From Cryobacterium glucosi (GTDB lineage Bacteria; Actinomycetota; Actinomycetes; Actinomycetales; Microbacteriaceae): a DNA stretch of 64,000 bases. A model generated the notes under the pieces. The model had not been told where the DNA came from. It saw only the letters and a program-made list of their open reading frames with translations, and did not search any database. Of this stretch, positions 18,202 to 24,796 are shown in pieces (the stretch's first letter is position 1; every line of letters begins with the position of its first letter). The stretch spans positions 62,001 to 126,000 of the forward strand of contig NZ_SOFS01000016.1 in NCBI RefSeq assembly GCF_004402235.1, read 5' to 3'. The translations under genes were made by a program, and so were the position numbers.

Positions 18202-18735
18202 TCACCGAAAAGACCCATTCTCGTCAAGGGGCACACTCAAGACCTCTGCTGACCATCGATCAATCCGCGCATCCAACGTGAGCGGCTGTTCGAATTCCTT
18301 TAGGAGCACGGCGAGTTCTTCCTCCGGCGTCCGGACGGTCGGCTTGATCAGACGTTCCATAACCTCCGTGAGCTGCTTCGCCAGAGGGGCCTTCGCCTGA
18401 CGGCTCGTCGACGAGTCCACCTCCCGTGCCAGGGCCAGGGCCGTCTGCCGTAACGTCTCGGTGCCAGGACCGGACACCCCGGCGAGATCCATGCGCACCG
18501 CACGCTCCAACGGGCCGATATCGAGTAGGTCGTCCGGGTCAACCGTCCCGTTGACCTCCACGGCCACCACAGCGCGCTCGATGCCCGCCCTACGCGAACG
18601 GTCACGACGATCACGCGCACGCTGCGTGTTCGCAGCCTTGCAAACGGGGCACGCGCCGCCCTGATTCGCGAGCTCCCACCGGTAACGCTGCTCACTGCCA
18701 TGAGGACTCTTCCCGGGGTACTTCACGCTGCGCAT
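18202..18735 (-). CDS. Phage-type hypothetical protein, possibly terminase small subunit-like
   Basis: 177 residues. The N-terminal part is basic with a CPVC pair at residues 29-32 and a run of Arg/Asp. The middle part (about residues 95-130) is a helical stretch, TETLRQTALALAREVDSSTS and QLTEVMERLI, resembling the oligomerisation region of actinophage small terminases. The ATG has GAAGGGGG upstream. It is the last gene of the leftward operon, downstream of the capsid gene. The terminase assignment is weak; no large terminase is present. Confidence 0.5.
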   Translation of the reverse strand: MRSVKYPGKSPHGSEQRYRWELANQGGACPVCKAANTQRARDRRDRSRRAGIERAVVAVEVNGTVDPDDLLDIGPLERAVRMDLAGVSGPGTETLRQTALALAREVDSSTSRQAKAPLAKQLTEVMERLIKPTVRTPEEELAVLLKEFEQPLTLDARIDRWSAEVLSVPLDENGSFR

Positions 18736-18914
18736 GCGTAGCCCCCTTCACCGTGCGAGAGAGAAAAAGGAAGCGGGCGCGGTCGTCCGTGCCTTCGATC
18801 TCTAAAAAATCGGTTGGTGTGGCGGCGGCTGTCTTGGGCCCGGTCTGCGGTGATCGGTGACTGTGTCTGTCCCGGTGTGGTGGTGTGCCCGGGTGCTGGT
18901 GTCGCGGTGTTCAT
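18723..18914 (-). CDS. Small Thr/Pro-rich hypothetical protein
   Basis: About 63 residues from the ATG at 18914; a GTG two codons earlier overlaps the stop of the preceding small membrane protein gene (GTGA). The sequence is rich in Thr, Pro, Arg and His with no domain. It overlaps the next gene by 13 nt. Low complexity makes it uncertain, but tight packing in the operon supports it. Confidence 0.35.
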   Translation of the reverse strand: MNTATPAPGHTTTPGQTQSPITADRAQDSRRHTNRFFRDRRHGRPRPLPFSLSHGEGGYACAA

Positions 18915-18916
18915 GG

Positions 18917-19066
18917 TCACGGCTCGTCGTGCTGGTACCTGACGCCGATCAGGTACAGGCCGACACCGAAGACGATGAGTGCGGTCGGGGGTGACACGAA
19001 CGCTGCGCCCGTCACGATCAGGGCGGCACCTGCGATCTCTAGGGCGTTGGTGATCCAGTTACGCAT
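18917..19066 (-). CDS. Small two-helix membrane protein (49 residues)
   Basis: Two hydrophobic segments, ALEIAGAALIVTGAAFV and TALIVFGVGLYLIGV, separated by a Ser-Pro-Pro turn, with a charged tail. AAGGAACC lies 7 nt before the ATG. It follows the capsid gene. Small membrane proteins near phage head genes may be holin-like, but the sequence does not show that. From 19067 to 19247 I see no gene. Confidence 0.6.
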   Translation of the reverse strand: MRNWITNALEIAGAALIVTGAAFVSPPTALIVFGVGLYLIGVRYQHDEP

Positions 19067-19247
19067 GCCAGGTTCCTTCGCGTTCGGGGGTGAGTGTGTG
19101 ATGCCGCCCCGGCCCGGGGCAAGTCGGGGCGGGGCGGCATCTGGGGCGCTGGTCGGCGTCGATAGGGGGATGGAGGTCCCTGCGCCGTACCATCCGTTCC
19201 TCCGGCCGTGTGTCTCACGCTCCGGAGGGGTAGTTGACGCCCGGTCT

Positions 19248-20378
19248 TTAGGTGGTGGACGTAACGGTGCAGAGGCCGGCCTTGTTGAGGGCCTGCACAT
19301 CGACCCGGGTCGTGATGCGGAGCGCTGTCGCGTTGCTGTTGAACGCGTAGTGCTCGGACAGGTCCATGGTTACGGCCGCGCCGATGCCGACGATGACCTG
19401 ATCGAGGTCGAGCATGATGCTCTTCTTCACGGGCACGTTGGCTGAGATGAAGATCGGAACTCCGAAGATGGACTGGTTGCCGGTGGCGGACATGTCCGGG
19501 GTCAGCAGGGGCCGGTTCGTGGTGTCGAGCTGCTTGCGGATCTTCGCGTAGTCGACGGGGTTGATGAAGTACGCGAGCCGGTCGGTGTTCGCGCCCGCGC
19601 CCTGCAACGTGGACAGCGCGTCGGAGATCGACGCGAGGTCGTGGTCGCCGGTCTTGGCGATGTTCCCGATGCCCGCGAGTGTGGTGAGCCCAGCGGTGCG
19701 GTACGGGGACGCAGCATAGGTTCCGGCGAAGAACGTGCCGTCGACCTTCGTCGCGGTGCTGCGGATCAGGTCGGTGGTGACGAGGTCAACCACACCGCCA
19801 TCACTGTCGCGAATCGCTTCGTTCGAGACGAGGCTGAGGGCGGCGTAAGACACTGGCTGCAACGTGACCCCGGCAATCGTGGGGTCCGACGGGCTGATGA
19901 CGGTGTTCTCGTCCCGGGCACCGACGGTCACGGACGCCGACACGACGGGAATGCTCAACGAGTTCATCGGCACCTCAACGAGTCGAGGTGCAGCCTTCAG
20001 GAACACGGACGCCGAGCGGAGTCGGTCAGTCCACTTCGCGAAGTTGGACTGGCCGAGGGTGACGCCGACGGAACCATTGCCGAGTGCGCGCTCCTGATCT
20101 CGGTATTCGGAGATCGTTGGGAGTGCGCGCTCTGCGGTGCTGATCGAGCTCCCGCCGCTCAGGATCTGGGTCATGAAGCTTTCAGCGTTTTGGGCGCTGC
20201 GCTGGTTCTCCTCGATGGCGTCGATTCGAGAATCGAGTGCGCTGATGTTCTCGATGTGCTCGTTGTACTCGCGGTCTTCGCTTGCCGTCAGGCCGCGCTT
20301 GGCCGAATCGGCGGCACGGAGGATATCGTTCGCGGCGGTCCATTCGGCGCGCCGTTTCTTCTTCAGTTCGGGGATCAA
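19248..20378 (-). CDS. HK97-family phage major capsid protein
   Basis: 376 residues. The first 75 or so form a charged coiled-coil like the scaffold delta domain (AEWTAANDILRAADSAKRGL and following). The HK97 fold follows, with family blocks PVVSASVTVGARDENTVI, ALSLVSNEAIRDS, FFAGTYAASPYRTAGL, GVPIFISANVP and DLSEHYAFNSNATALRI. The start is a TTG with AAGGAG 8 nt upstream. No prohead protease or portal gene is adjacent, so maturation would need a helper or may not occur. Confidence 0.9.
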   Translation of the reverse strand: MIPELKKKRRAEWTAANDILRAADSAKRGLTASEDREYNEHIENISALDSRIDAIEENQRSAQNAESFMTQILSGGSSISTAERALPTISEYRDQERALGNGSVGVTLGQSNFAKWTDRLRSASVFLKAAPRLVEVPMNSLSIPVVSASVTVGARDENTVISPSDPTIAGVTLQPVSYAALSLVSNEAIRDSDGGVVDLVTTDLIRSTATKVDGTFFAGTYAASPYRTAGLTTLAGIGNIAKTGDHDLASISDALSTLQGAGANTDRLAYFINPVDYAKIRKQLDTTNRPLLTPDMSATGNQSIFGVPIFISANVPVKKSIMLDLDQVIVGIGAAVTMDLSEHYAFNSNATALRITTRVDVQALNKAGLCTVTSTT

Positions 20379-20449
20379 TTGACTAGCTCCTTGGGGGAAG
20401 GGTTGCTAGCTCATGCCCGAGCCTGCGGTGATGTGGAATGCGTATTTAG

Positions 20450-20827
20450 CTAGGGTCTTGACTTGGCGAATCGAGCGACTTGATCGGGAGTAACTACCCA
20501 CCGACCGTTGACCAGTTCGGCCCCGAGATCGCCGCGAGCGATCGCGGCACGCACACCTCGCGGTGTGATTCGGAGCCTTGCTGCTACTTGTTGCGTGCTC
20601 AAGAGCAATGGTGCGGGCAGTTCCGCGAGTTCAGCGAATTCCGTTCCCCGTGCGGTATTGGCGGGGAACTGGGCGATTCTTTCGCATCCCTGGAGCACCA
20701 TTTCCAGTTCGAGGTCGTTTGCGAACCGCTGCCGGAGTCCACGCACAACGCCGTTCTGAACGAGCATCCGGGCTATGCGCGCTGGCACGGTCACCGAGTG
20801 ACCTTCGATGACGTACGGGTTACGCAT
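20450..20827 (-). CDS. Helix-turn-helix (MerR/excisionase-type) DNA-binding protein
   Basis: About 125 residues. The C-terminal half (from about residue 76) has a helix-turn-helix typical of Xis/MerR-like small regulators: LLLSTQQVAARLRITPRGVR and the wing-like ELVNGRWVVTPDQVARF. The ATG overlaps the stop of the upstream gene. It could regulate the operon or act as a directionality factor for the serine integrase; position and fold allow both, and neither is shown. Confidence 0.7.
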   Translation of the reverse strand: MRNPYVIEGHSVTVPARIARMLVQNGVVRGLRQRFANDLELEMVLQGCERIAQFPANTARGTEFAELAELPAPLLLSTQQVAARLRITPRGVRAAIARGDLGAELVNGRWVVTPDQVARFAKSRP

Positions 20828-21113
20828 CCCCAAGCCCCAGATCGTCTAGGTCGTCGTCGAGGTCCGTCAGGATCTCTCGTGCCAAGTGGTCGTCGACAAT
20901 GGCCCGGACGAGGATTGCCGCGTCGCCGCCGAGTGCGACGGCCGTTTCGAGGATGCTCAGAGCGAGATCCGAGAACTGGAGAAGAGCCTCCGATAAGAGT
21001 CGCTGGCTCTCGTCAAACGGGAGCGAGTCGAGAGCGCCATCGAGGGCGGCTCGCTGCTCGTCGAGAGTGCGGCCCGCCGCGAACAGGACAGCAGTCAAAT
21101 CAATTTCAGACAT
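20820..21113 (-). CDS. Hypothetical acidic helical protein (97 residues)
   Basis: All-helical prediction, Leu/Ala/Asp-rich, ending in the acidic run DDDLDDLGLGDA. AAGGA lies 9 nt upstream of the ATG. It overlaps both neighbours by a few bases, as do most genes in this operon. No family is recognised; an acidic helical protein next to capsid genes could be a scaffold or chaperone, but that is speculation. Confidence 0.6.
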   Translation of the reverse strand: MSEIDLTAVLFAAGRTLDEQRAALDGALDSLPFDESQRLLSEALLQFSDLALSILETAVALGGDAAILVRAIVDDHLAREILTDLDDDLDDLGLGDA

Positions 21114-21330
21114 TCGGGGTAGTCCTTTCGGGTCGGTGTCGGGCACATACGCCCAGTGCTTTGCTCTCTGGGTGCCAGAGCCCTTGTGCGCAGCCGGGGA
21201 CGGAGCACGTGAGGTCCGTGACGGGTACTGGCCGATCGGCCGGTTGCACGCGCACGGGTTCACGCTGCCAAGCGTCTTCAGAGAAGCGAGGTGCCGGTAC
21301 CGGTGGGGGCGGCGGTGGCGCGTAGATCAC
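21106..21330 (-). CDS. Small Pro-rich zinc-motif protein (74 residues)
   Basis: It starts with a polyproline run and ends with a CxxxxC...CxxH motif (CSVPGC and CARH), plausibly one zinc site. The GTG overlaps the TGA of the preceding gene (GTGA) and its stop overlaps the next gene by 8 nt. Its C-terminal motif resembles the C-terminus of the preceding 232-residue protein (CRVC...GLCRKGD; both contain W(T/H)PES), so the two may share a small zinc module. Confidence 0.55.
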   Translation of the reverse strand: MIYAPPPPPPVPAPRFSEDAWQREPVRVQPADRPVPVTDLTCSVPGCAQGLWHPESKALGVCARHRPERTTPNV

Positions 21331-22025
21331 GATGCGCGCTCCATCCGCGCGACCTCGTGAGCGCTGTCACCCTTTCGGCACAGCCCGGACGCGAGCGATT
21401 CCGGCGTCCACAACTTGTTAGAGCACACCCTGCACTTGCGGCTACCGGGCGGAGACGGTTCGATCGCGCCCGTCCGAAGGTCCACAAATTCACCGGCAAA
21501 TCCCTCCGGTTCCGAATCGGGAATCTTCGCCACAGGCCACGCCGTAACCGGGGCAGCCGACTCCTCGTTCGTCAAACCGTCCTGCGTGTACTGGCTGCTC
21601 GTAAGAAGCCTTGCCTTTGCCTTTGCCTTGCCTTTGTCGTGCCCTGGTACGTAACGCGTTACGTCACGCACATCGTCACGCTCCGAACCGGATTCTTTCT
21701 GGCGCTGCCGGTGTCGTGCCTGCCGATCTGCGTTGAGACGACGCTTCTGTTTCAAACCCTCAAGCTGCTCTTTACTCGTCTGAGTGTCGGCAAAATCAGC
21801 AATTACCCAACCGCCGCCGACAGCCCGCCAGAGCTCGGCCCCGACGAGGGACGCGGCAATGGACGGCGAACATGGGATCAGTGGCAGGTCGTCCGGTTCG
21901 ATTCGCCCGTCCGTCATGTTCGTCACCGACCAAGCAGTCGCCAACACGAACGCTCGGAACGCCTCTGGGGTCAAGCGCATTACGCGCCGATCGTTGAGGT
22001 AGTGGCATGGAAACCGTGCGTCCAC
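21327..22025 (-). CDS. Replication-initiator/replisome-organiser-like phage protein
   Basis: 232 residues. The N-terminal 85 residues look like the winged-helix domain of phage replisome organisers: LNDRRVMRLTPEAFRAFVLA, DGRIEPDDLPLIP, LVGAELWRAVGGGWVIADFA. A basic Lys/Arg/Gln-rich linker follows, and the C-terminus has CRVC plus a third Cys, a small zinc motif. It starts at GTG with GGGGTG upstream. Phage proteins of this type bind an origin, often within or near their own gene. It is the best candidate for replicating the excised element. Confidence 0.6.
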   Translation of the reverse strand: MDARFPCHYLNDRRVMRLTPEAFRAFVLATAWSVTNMTDGRIEPDDLPLIPCSPSIAASLVGAELWRAVGGGWVIADFADTQTSKEQLEGLKQKRRLNADRQARHRQRQKESGSERDDVRDVTRYVPGHDKGKAKAKARLLTSSQYTQDGLTNEESAAPVTAWPVAKIPDSEPEGFAGEFVDLRTGAIEPSPPGSRKCRVCSNKLWTPESLASGLCRKGDSAHEVARMERAS

Positions 22026-22510
22026 AGGTTGTCACCCCCCGACGTAGGAACCGACACGGATTGGGGAACGGTGTCGCCCTGATCTGCGACGCGGGCCTCC
22101 AGGGGCACAGGTGGGCACTCAGGCCCGGGTGTGGCGTCTATCCCTCCTGCGTTTCCCAATGAGAGGCGTCTGGTGAGATCGGTCGCGGACATTCCCGGCC
22201 CTCGCCAAGTGCCTTCGACAAGCCGAATCGGCTCACCATGGAACACCAGCGAATGAGGGTCCCTGCACTCGACTCTGCCGTTCGGCAGGATTAGTTGGTG
22301 GGCATCGAACAGAGTTAGGCCCTCGAACGTCTCGCAGCACTTGGCGCAATGGCCCGTCAGGTTCCCTCGTTGCTTCCACTCCTTGCCGCACTTCGAGTGC
22401 GACACACAACCGACGGCGCGCCCGGTGGTATTCTCTTCGTGATCCGATCCCCTTCGTGATTGCTTAGGACCCCCGGTTGCCGCCGGGGGTCTTTCTCTTA
22501 GGGTTTTCAT
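21980..22510 (-). CDS. FDXHR-type putative zinc-binding phage protein
   Basis: Up to 176 residues. A zinc module CGKEW...HCAKCCETFEGLTLFDAH matches the small FDXHR family common in actinobacterial prophage elements. The ATG overlaps the upstream stop (ATGA), which favours the long form. However, the first 30 codons run through a strong hairpin (22468-22491), so a shorter form from GTG at 22405 (141 residues) is possible. It overlaps the next gene by 46 nt. Function is unknown. Confidence 0.6.
   Translation of the reverse strand: MKTLRERPPAATGGPKQSRRGSDHEENTTGRAVGCVSHSKCGKEWKQRGNLTGHCAKCCETFEGLTLFDAHQLILPNGRVECRDPHSLVFHGEPIRLVEGTWRGPGMSATDLTRRLSLGNAGGIDATPGPECPPVPLEARVADQGDTVPQSVSVPTSGGDNLWTHGFHATTSTIGA
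22468..22498 (+). terminator. Strong hairpin with T-rich tail on the + strand
   Basis: 9-bp arms GACCCCCGG/CCGGGGGTC and a 6-nt loop are followed by TTTCTCTT on the + strand. The genes here run leftward, so as an intrinsic terminator it would block antisense transcription. On the leftward mRNA it is just a hairpin near the start of the FDXHR gene. Confidence 0.5.
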
Positions 22511-22731
22511 GCGGGCACGACCGCCCCGGACAGTAGAGCGGCGAGCCTGTCACGTTGCGCTCCGGTGAGCGGCGGTGCATCGGCGACGACCCGCTCGATG
22601 TAGAGCGCGAGCCGTTCGGCGGCGAGGTCACGTTGCATGTTTGCCAATGCTTCCGGCGAGGCGGTGCCCCACCTTGTAGCTGCTCCGAGCGTCGCCACGA
22701 TGGAACGCGTCTTCGGATTACTGGATGCCAC
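22507..22731 (-). CDS. Small conserved phage-element protein (74 residues)
   Basis: It begins at a GTG with GAGGTG 7 nt upstream. The C-terminal half (ALANMQRDLAAERLALYIER and PLTGAQRDRLAALLSG) has the look of a small helical protein common in actinobacterial integrated elements, where it often precedes FDXHR proteins. It heads the leftward operon of overlapping genes. The 284-nt spacer upstream probably carries the operon promoter. Confidence 0.55.
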   Translation of the reverse strand: MASSNPKTRSIVATLGAATRWGTASPEALANMQRDLAAERLALYIERVVADAPPLTGAQRDRLAALLSGAVVPA

Positions 22732-23015
22732 GGCTGGACACCTCTCGTCATTGTGTGCCCCGTATTTCGAGGTTGAGACAATGCTAAGGAGGGTACGAAG
22801 AGAAGTGTTGGCGATTCGGGATGGTGCAACACAGGCGATTTTCAGGGTTCTGCACCGCTTCGAAAGTCAGCCCGTTACTGCCCGTTGGGGTTGAGTGCTG
22901 GCGGCGCTTGAAGGTCCCGTCGTCGCGCCGATCGATGATTTCGAGAGCGGGTCAACGTTGATACGTACGTGTTAAAGGTCGACGCGAAAAGATGTGGATA
23001 ACTTTTTCGGAGATT
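22732..23015. other. Intergenic region between integrase remnant and the leftward phage operon
   Basis: No convincing gene. It probably holds the promoter of the leftward operon, but I cannot assign -35/-10 boxes with confidence. It contains a perfect DnaA box TGTGGATAA at 22993-23001 beside a short T run. An AGGAGGG at about 22786-22792 is not followed by a plausible + strand gene. Confidence 0.5.
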
Positions 23016-23381
23016 TCAGCTCAACCACTCAATGCCGACGGTCTCCGGGCGAAACGTCCGCGTTCCACGCCCCGGAGGGAACAGGGTTACGCGCATAAGC
23101 GTCCCCACGATCACCCGTTGACGCGAGGTCGTTAGGGAATCCCATGCGTCGGTCACGTCACTGTGCGCTGGATCGTTGAGCACGTCGTGTGCGTCGGGAA
23201 CGGACAGGCGCGCTATGACGACGCCCCGCACATACACCTCGATCGGTTCCGCGTTCCGCGTGAGGTGTCCAGTCGAGGCCGAGCAAAGGTATGTGCGGAT
23301 GCCCGTTCGCGCATTTACGCCCGCGTGTACCGGGGACCCACAAACGCCGCAAACGGCGAGCCCAGACAGTAGCCCATTCAT
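23016..23381 (-). pseudogene. C-terminal remnant of a second large serine recombinase
   Basis: 121 residues that align by eye with the C-terminal third of the neighbouring integrase: LLSGLAVCGVCGSPV against LLTGIAACGECGGVI, GVVIARLSVPDA against KVVIARLQKPDA, and an identical style of end, GTRTFRPETVGIEWLS against NTRVFDPEAVAIKWLS. It lacks the catalytic domain, the recombinase domain and most of the coiled coil. It starts 20 nt after the integrase stop. It could be a relic of gene replacement or, less likely, a free zinc-ribbon/tail domain that modulates the integrase. Confidence 0.8.
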
Positions 23382-23400
23382 GGCCTCATGGTATCGGCGG

Positions 23401-24762
23401 CTACGAGAGCCACTTGATAGCTACGGCTTCGGGATCGAATACTCTCGTGTTCCCCTGCCTGGAGATTCGTACTTCGAGGAGGGCTCGGACCAATCCGCGC
23501 TTGCCGGAGAGGGAGAGCGCGGCCCATTTGCCCGCCACGTCACCGACGAGAAGGTCCAGCGGGATGACTGCGGCTGCGTCGCTGGCTGCGGTCTTCTCGT
23601 CTAGGCGCTTGATCGTTGCTCGCAGTGGTTTCGCGGCGTCCCGCACGGCCTGGGCCGTCAGGGTGCCGTCAGCGAGCAACTCGGCCAGATCGTCGAGCCT
23701 GGATTGGGCGACAGCGCGCTCAGCGTAGAGGTGTTCCATCGGTGCCGCTTTGGGGCGCAACGTCGCGACAGCGTCGGGCTTCTGAAGTCGCGCAATGACG
23801 ACCTTCTCCACTAGGTCGTCCACGGAATTCACGGAACGCTGAACGCACCCGTTCTCGTTGCAGAAATATGAGAGTCCCGAGTTAGCACGGTGCTTGACGT
23901 AGATCACGCCGCCACATTCGCCACATGCGGCAATCCCGGTTAGCAGATACTTCGCGGCGGTGAACGTGGACTTGCGCTTGCGCTTTGCGGCACCGCTCTG
24001 CCACGAGCGCCATGTCGCCTCGTCAACAATAGGTTCCCAGGAACCCTTGCCGACCTCAACGCCGTTGTACGACGAGATCCCCGCATAACGGCTGTTCGTG
24101 AGTAGGTCCCGTACCTGAATGATGCCCCACGCCTTGCCCTGCGGGGTGAGTATCCCTTGGTCGTTCAGGTCGCGCATGATTGCGTGCCTCGGCGTCTCCT
24201 CGGCGTAGTAGCGCGTCAGCACCTCGCGCAGAACTTCGGCCTCTTCGGGTACCTGCACGACCTTGTCGCCGTCGCGCCTATAACCGAACGGTCGGCGCGA
24301 GAAGTGCCATTCCCCGGCCTCGGCCCGCTGGCGGTATGAGGCCCGCTGGCGTTCCGTGCGGTGCTCGCCCTCGTGCGTGGCAACGGCACCCAAGATGCTC
24401 GCGCTCATGCGGCCGCTGGGGGTGTTCAAGTCCACGTCACCGGCCTGCACGGATGCGATCGTCAGGCCGTGGCGCTGGGCTATCTCAGTGATCTTCACGA
24501 GGTCAGTCAGCTTGCGGTAAAGCCGGTCAGGGTGCCAGACAATAACAGTGTCGGCGGCCCCGCTTTCGATCAGTTGCAGTAGGTTCTCGAACGACGGGCG
24601 GCGTACTCCGGTCGTTGCCGAAATGTCGTTGTCGCTCAACTCCGCTATCACGTCGAGGCCCTTACGCTTCGCCAATGAACGGCAGTCTTTGAGCTGGCGA
24701 GTCACGCCCGCCTCCTTGCCCGTCTTGTCAAGTGACTGCCGAGTGTAGATGATTGCTGTCAT
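23401..24762 (-). CDS. Large serine recombinase (integrase) of the element
   Basis: 453 residues. The resolvase catalytic domain comes first (IIYTRQSLDKTG with nucleophile Ser10, then TVIVWHPDRLYRKLTDL). The recombinase domain (about residues 155-265) and a zinc ribbon (CGECGG...CNENGC, about residues 295-325) follow. A coiled-coil segment (about residues 345-400) and a C-terminal strand region end the protein. TACAGT lies 6 nt before the ATG with no ribosome site, so the mRNA is probably leaderless. That hexamer is inside the attachment-site arm, so Int binding could affect its own promoter. Confidence 0.93.
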   Translation of the reverse strand: MTAIIYTRQSLDKTGKEAGVTRQLKDCRSLAKRKGLDVIAELSDNDISATTGVRRPSFENLLQLIESGAADTVIVWHPDRLYRKLTDLVKITEIAQRHGLTIASVQAGDVDLNTPSGRMSASILGAVATHEGEHRTERQRASYRQRAEAGEWHFSRRPFGYRRDGDKVVQVPEEAEVLREVLTRYYAEETPRHAIMRDLNDQGILTPQGKAWGIIQVRDLLTNSRYAGISSYNGVEVGKGSWEPIVDEATWRSWQSGAAKRKRKSTFTAAKYLLTGIAACGECGGVIYVKHRANSGLSYFCNENGCVQRSVNSVDDLVEKVVIARLQKPDAVATLRPKAAPMEHLYAERAVAQSRLDDLAELLADGTLTAQAVRDAAKPLRATIKRLDEKTAASDAAAVIPLDLLVGDVAGKWAALSLSGKRGLVRALLEVRISRQGNTRVFDPEAVAIKWLS

Positions 24763-24765
24763 GCA

Positions 24766-24796
24766 ATAACTGTAACTCTTGACGTATCAAATCGCT
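24766..24796. other. attR: right junction of the integrated element
   Basis: The arm ataactgtaactcttgacg (24766-24784) is the inverse of the left arm with 16 of 19 matches. The core TCGCT is at 24792-24796. In the rejoined attP the arms are 16 nt apart and the centre of symmetry falls on the TC of TCGCT. Confidence 0.88.

Larger units (their letters stand above)
16201..24796. mobile_element. 8.6 kb serine-integrase element inserted in comEC, capsid-bearing phage-satellite-like island
   Basis: It is bounded by TCGCT on both sides, and joining the flanks restores the comEC frame. The left arm has short rightward genes (zinc-ribbon protein, two small unknowns, pentapeptide-repeat membrane protein). 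The rest is leftward: integrase and integrase remnant at the right end, then a tightly overlapping set of small genes, a replication-initiator-like gene, an HTH protein, an HK97-type capsid and a terminase-small-subunit-like gene. No portal, large terminase, protease or tail genes are visible, so it cannot form a complete phage alone. The plan resembles phiRv1 of M. tuberculosis. Base composition is more AT-rich on the left arm than in the host. Confidence 0.9.

Noticed and set aside
20450..20827. Firm call of this HTH protein as the integrase directionality factor
   Set aside because: The fold is compatible, but it lies 3 kb from int within the capsid operon and directionality factors of serine integrases share no sequence signature.
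22637..22894. Rightward frame at the head of the leftward phage operon
   Set aside because: Overlaps the 74-residue gene, has no ribosome site at its start, and the nearby AGGAGGG is not followed by a start codon at proper distance.
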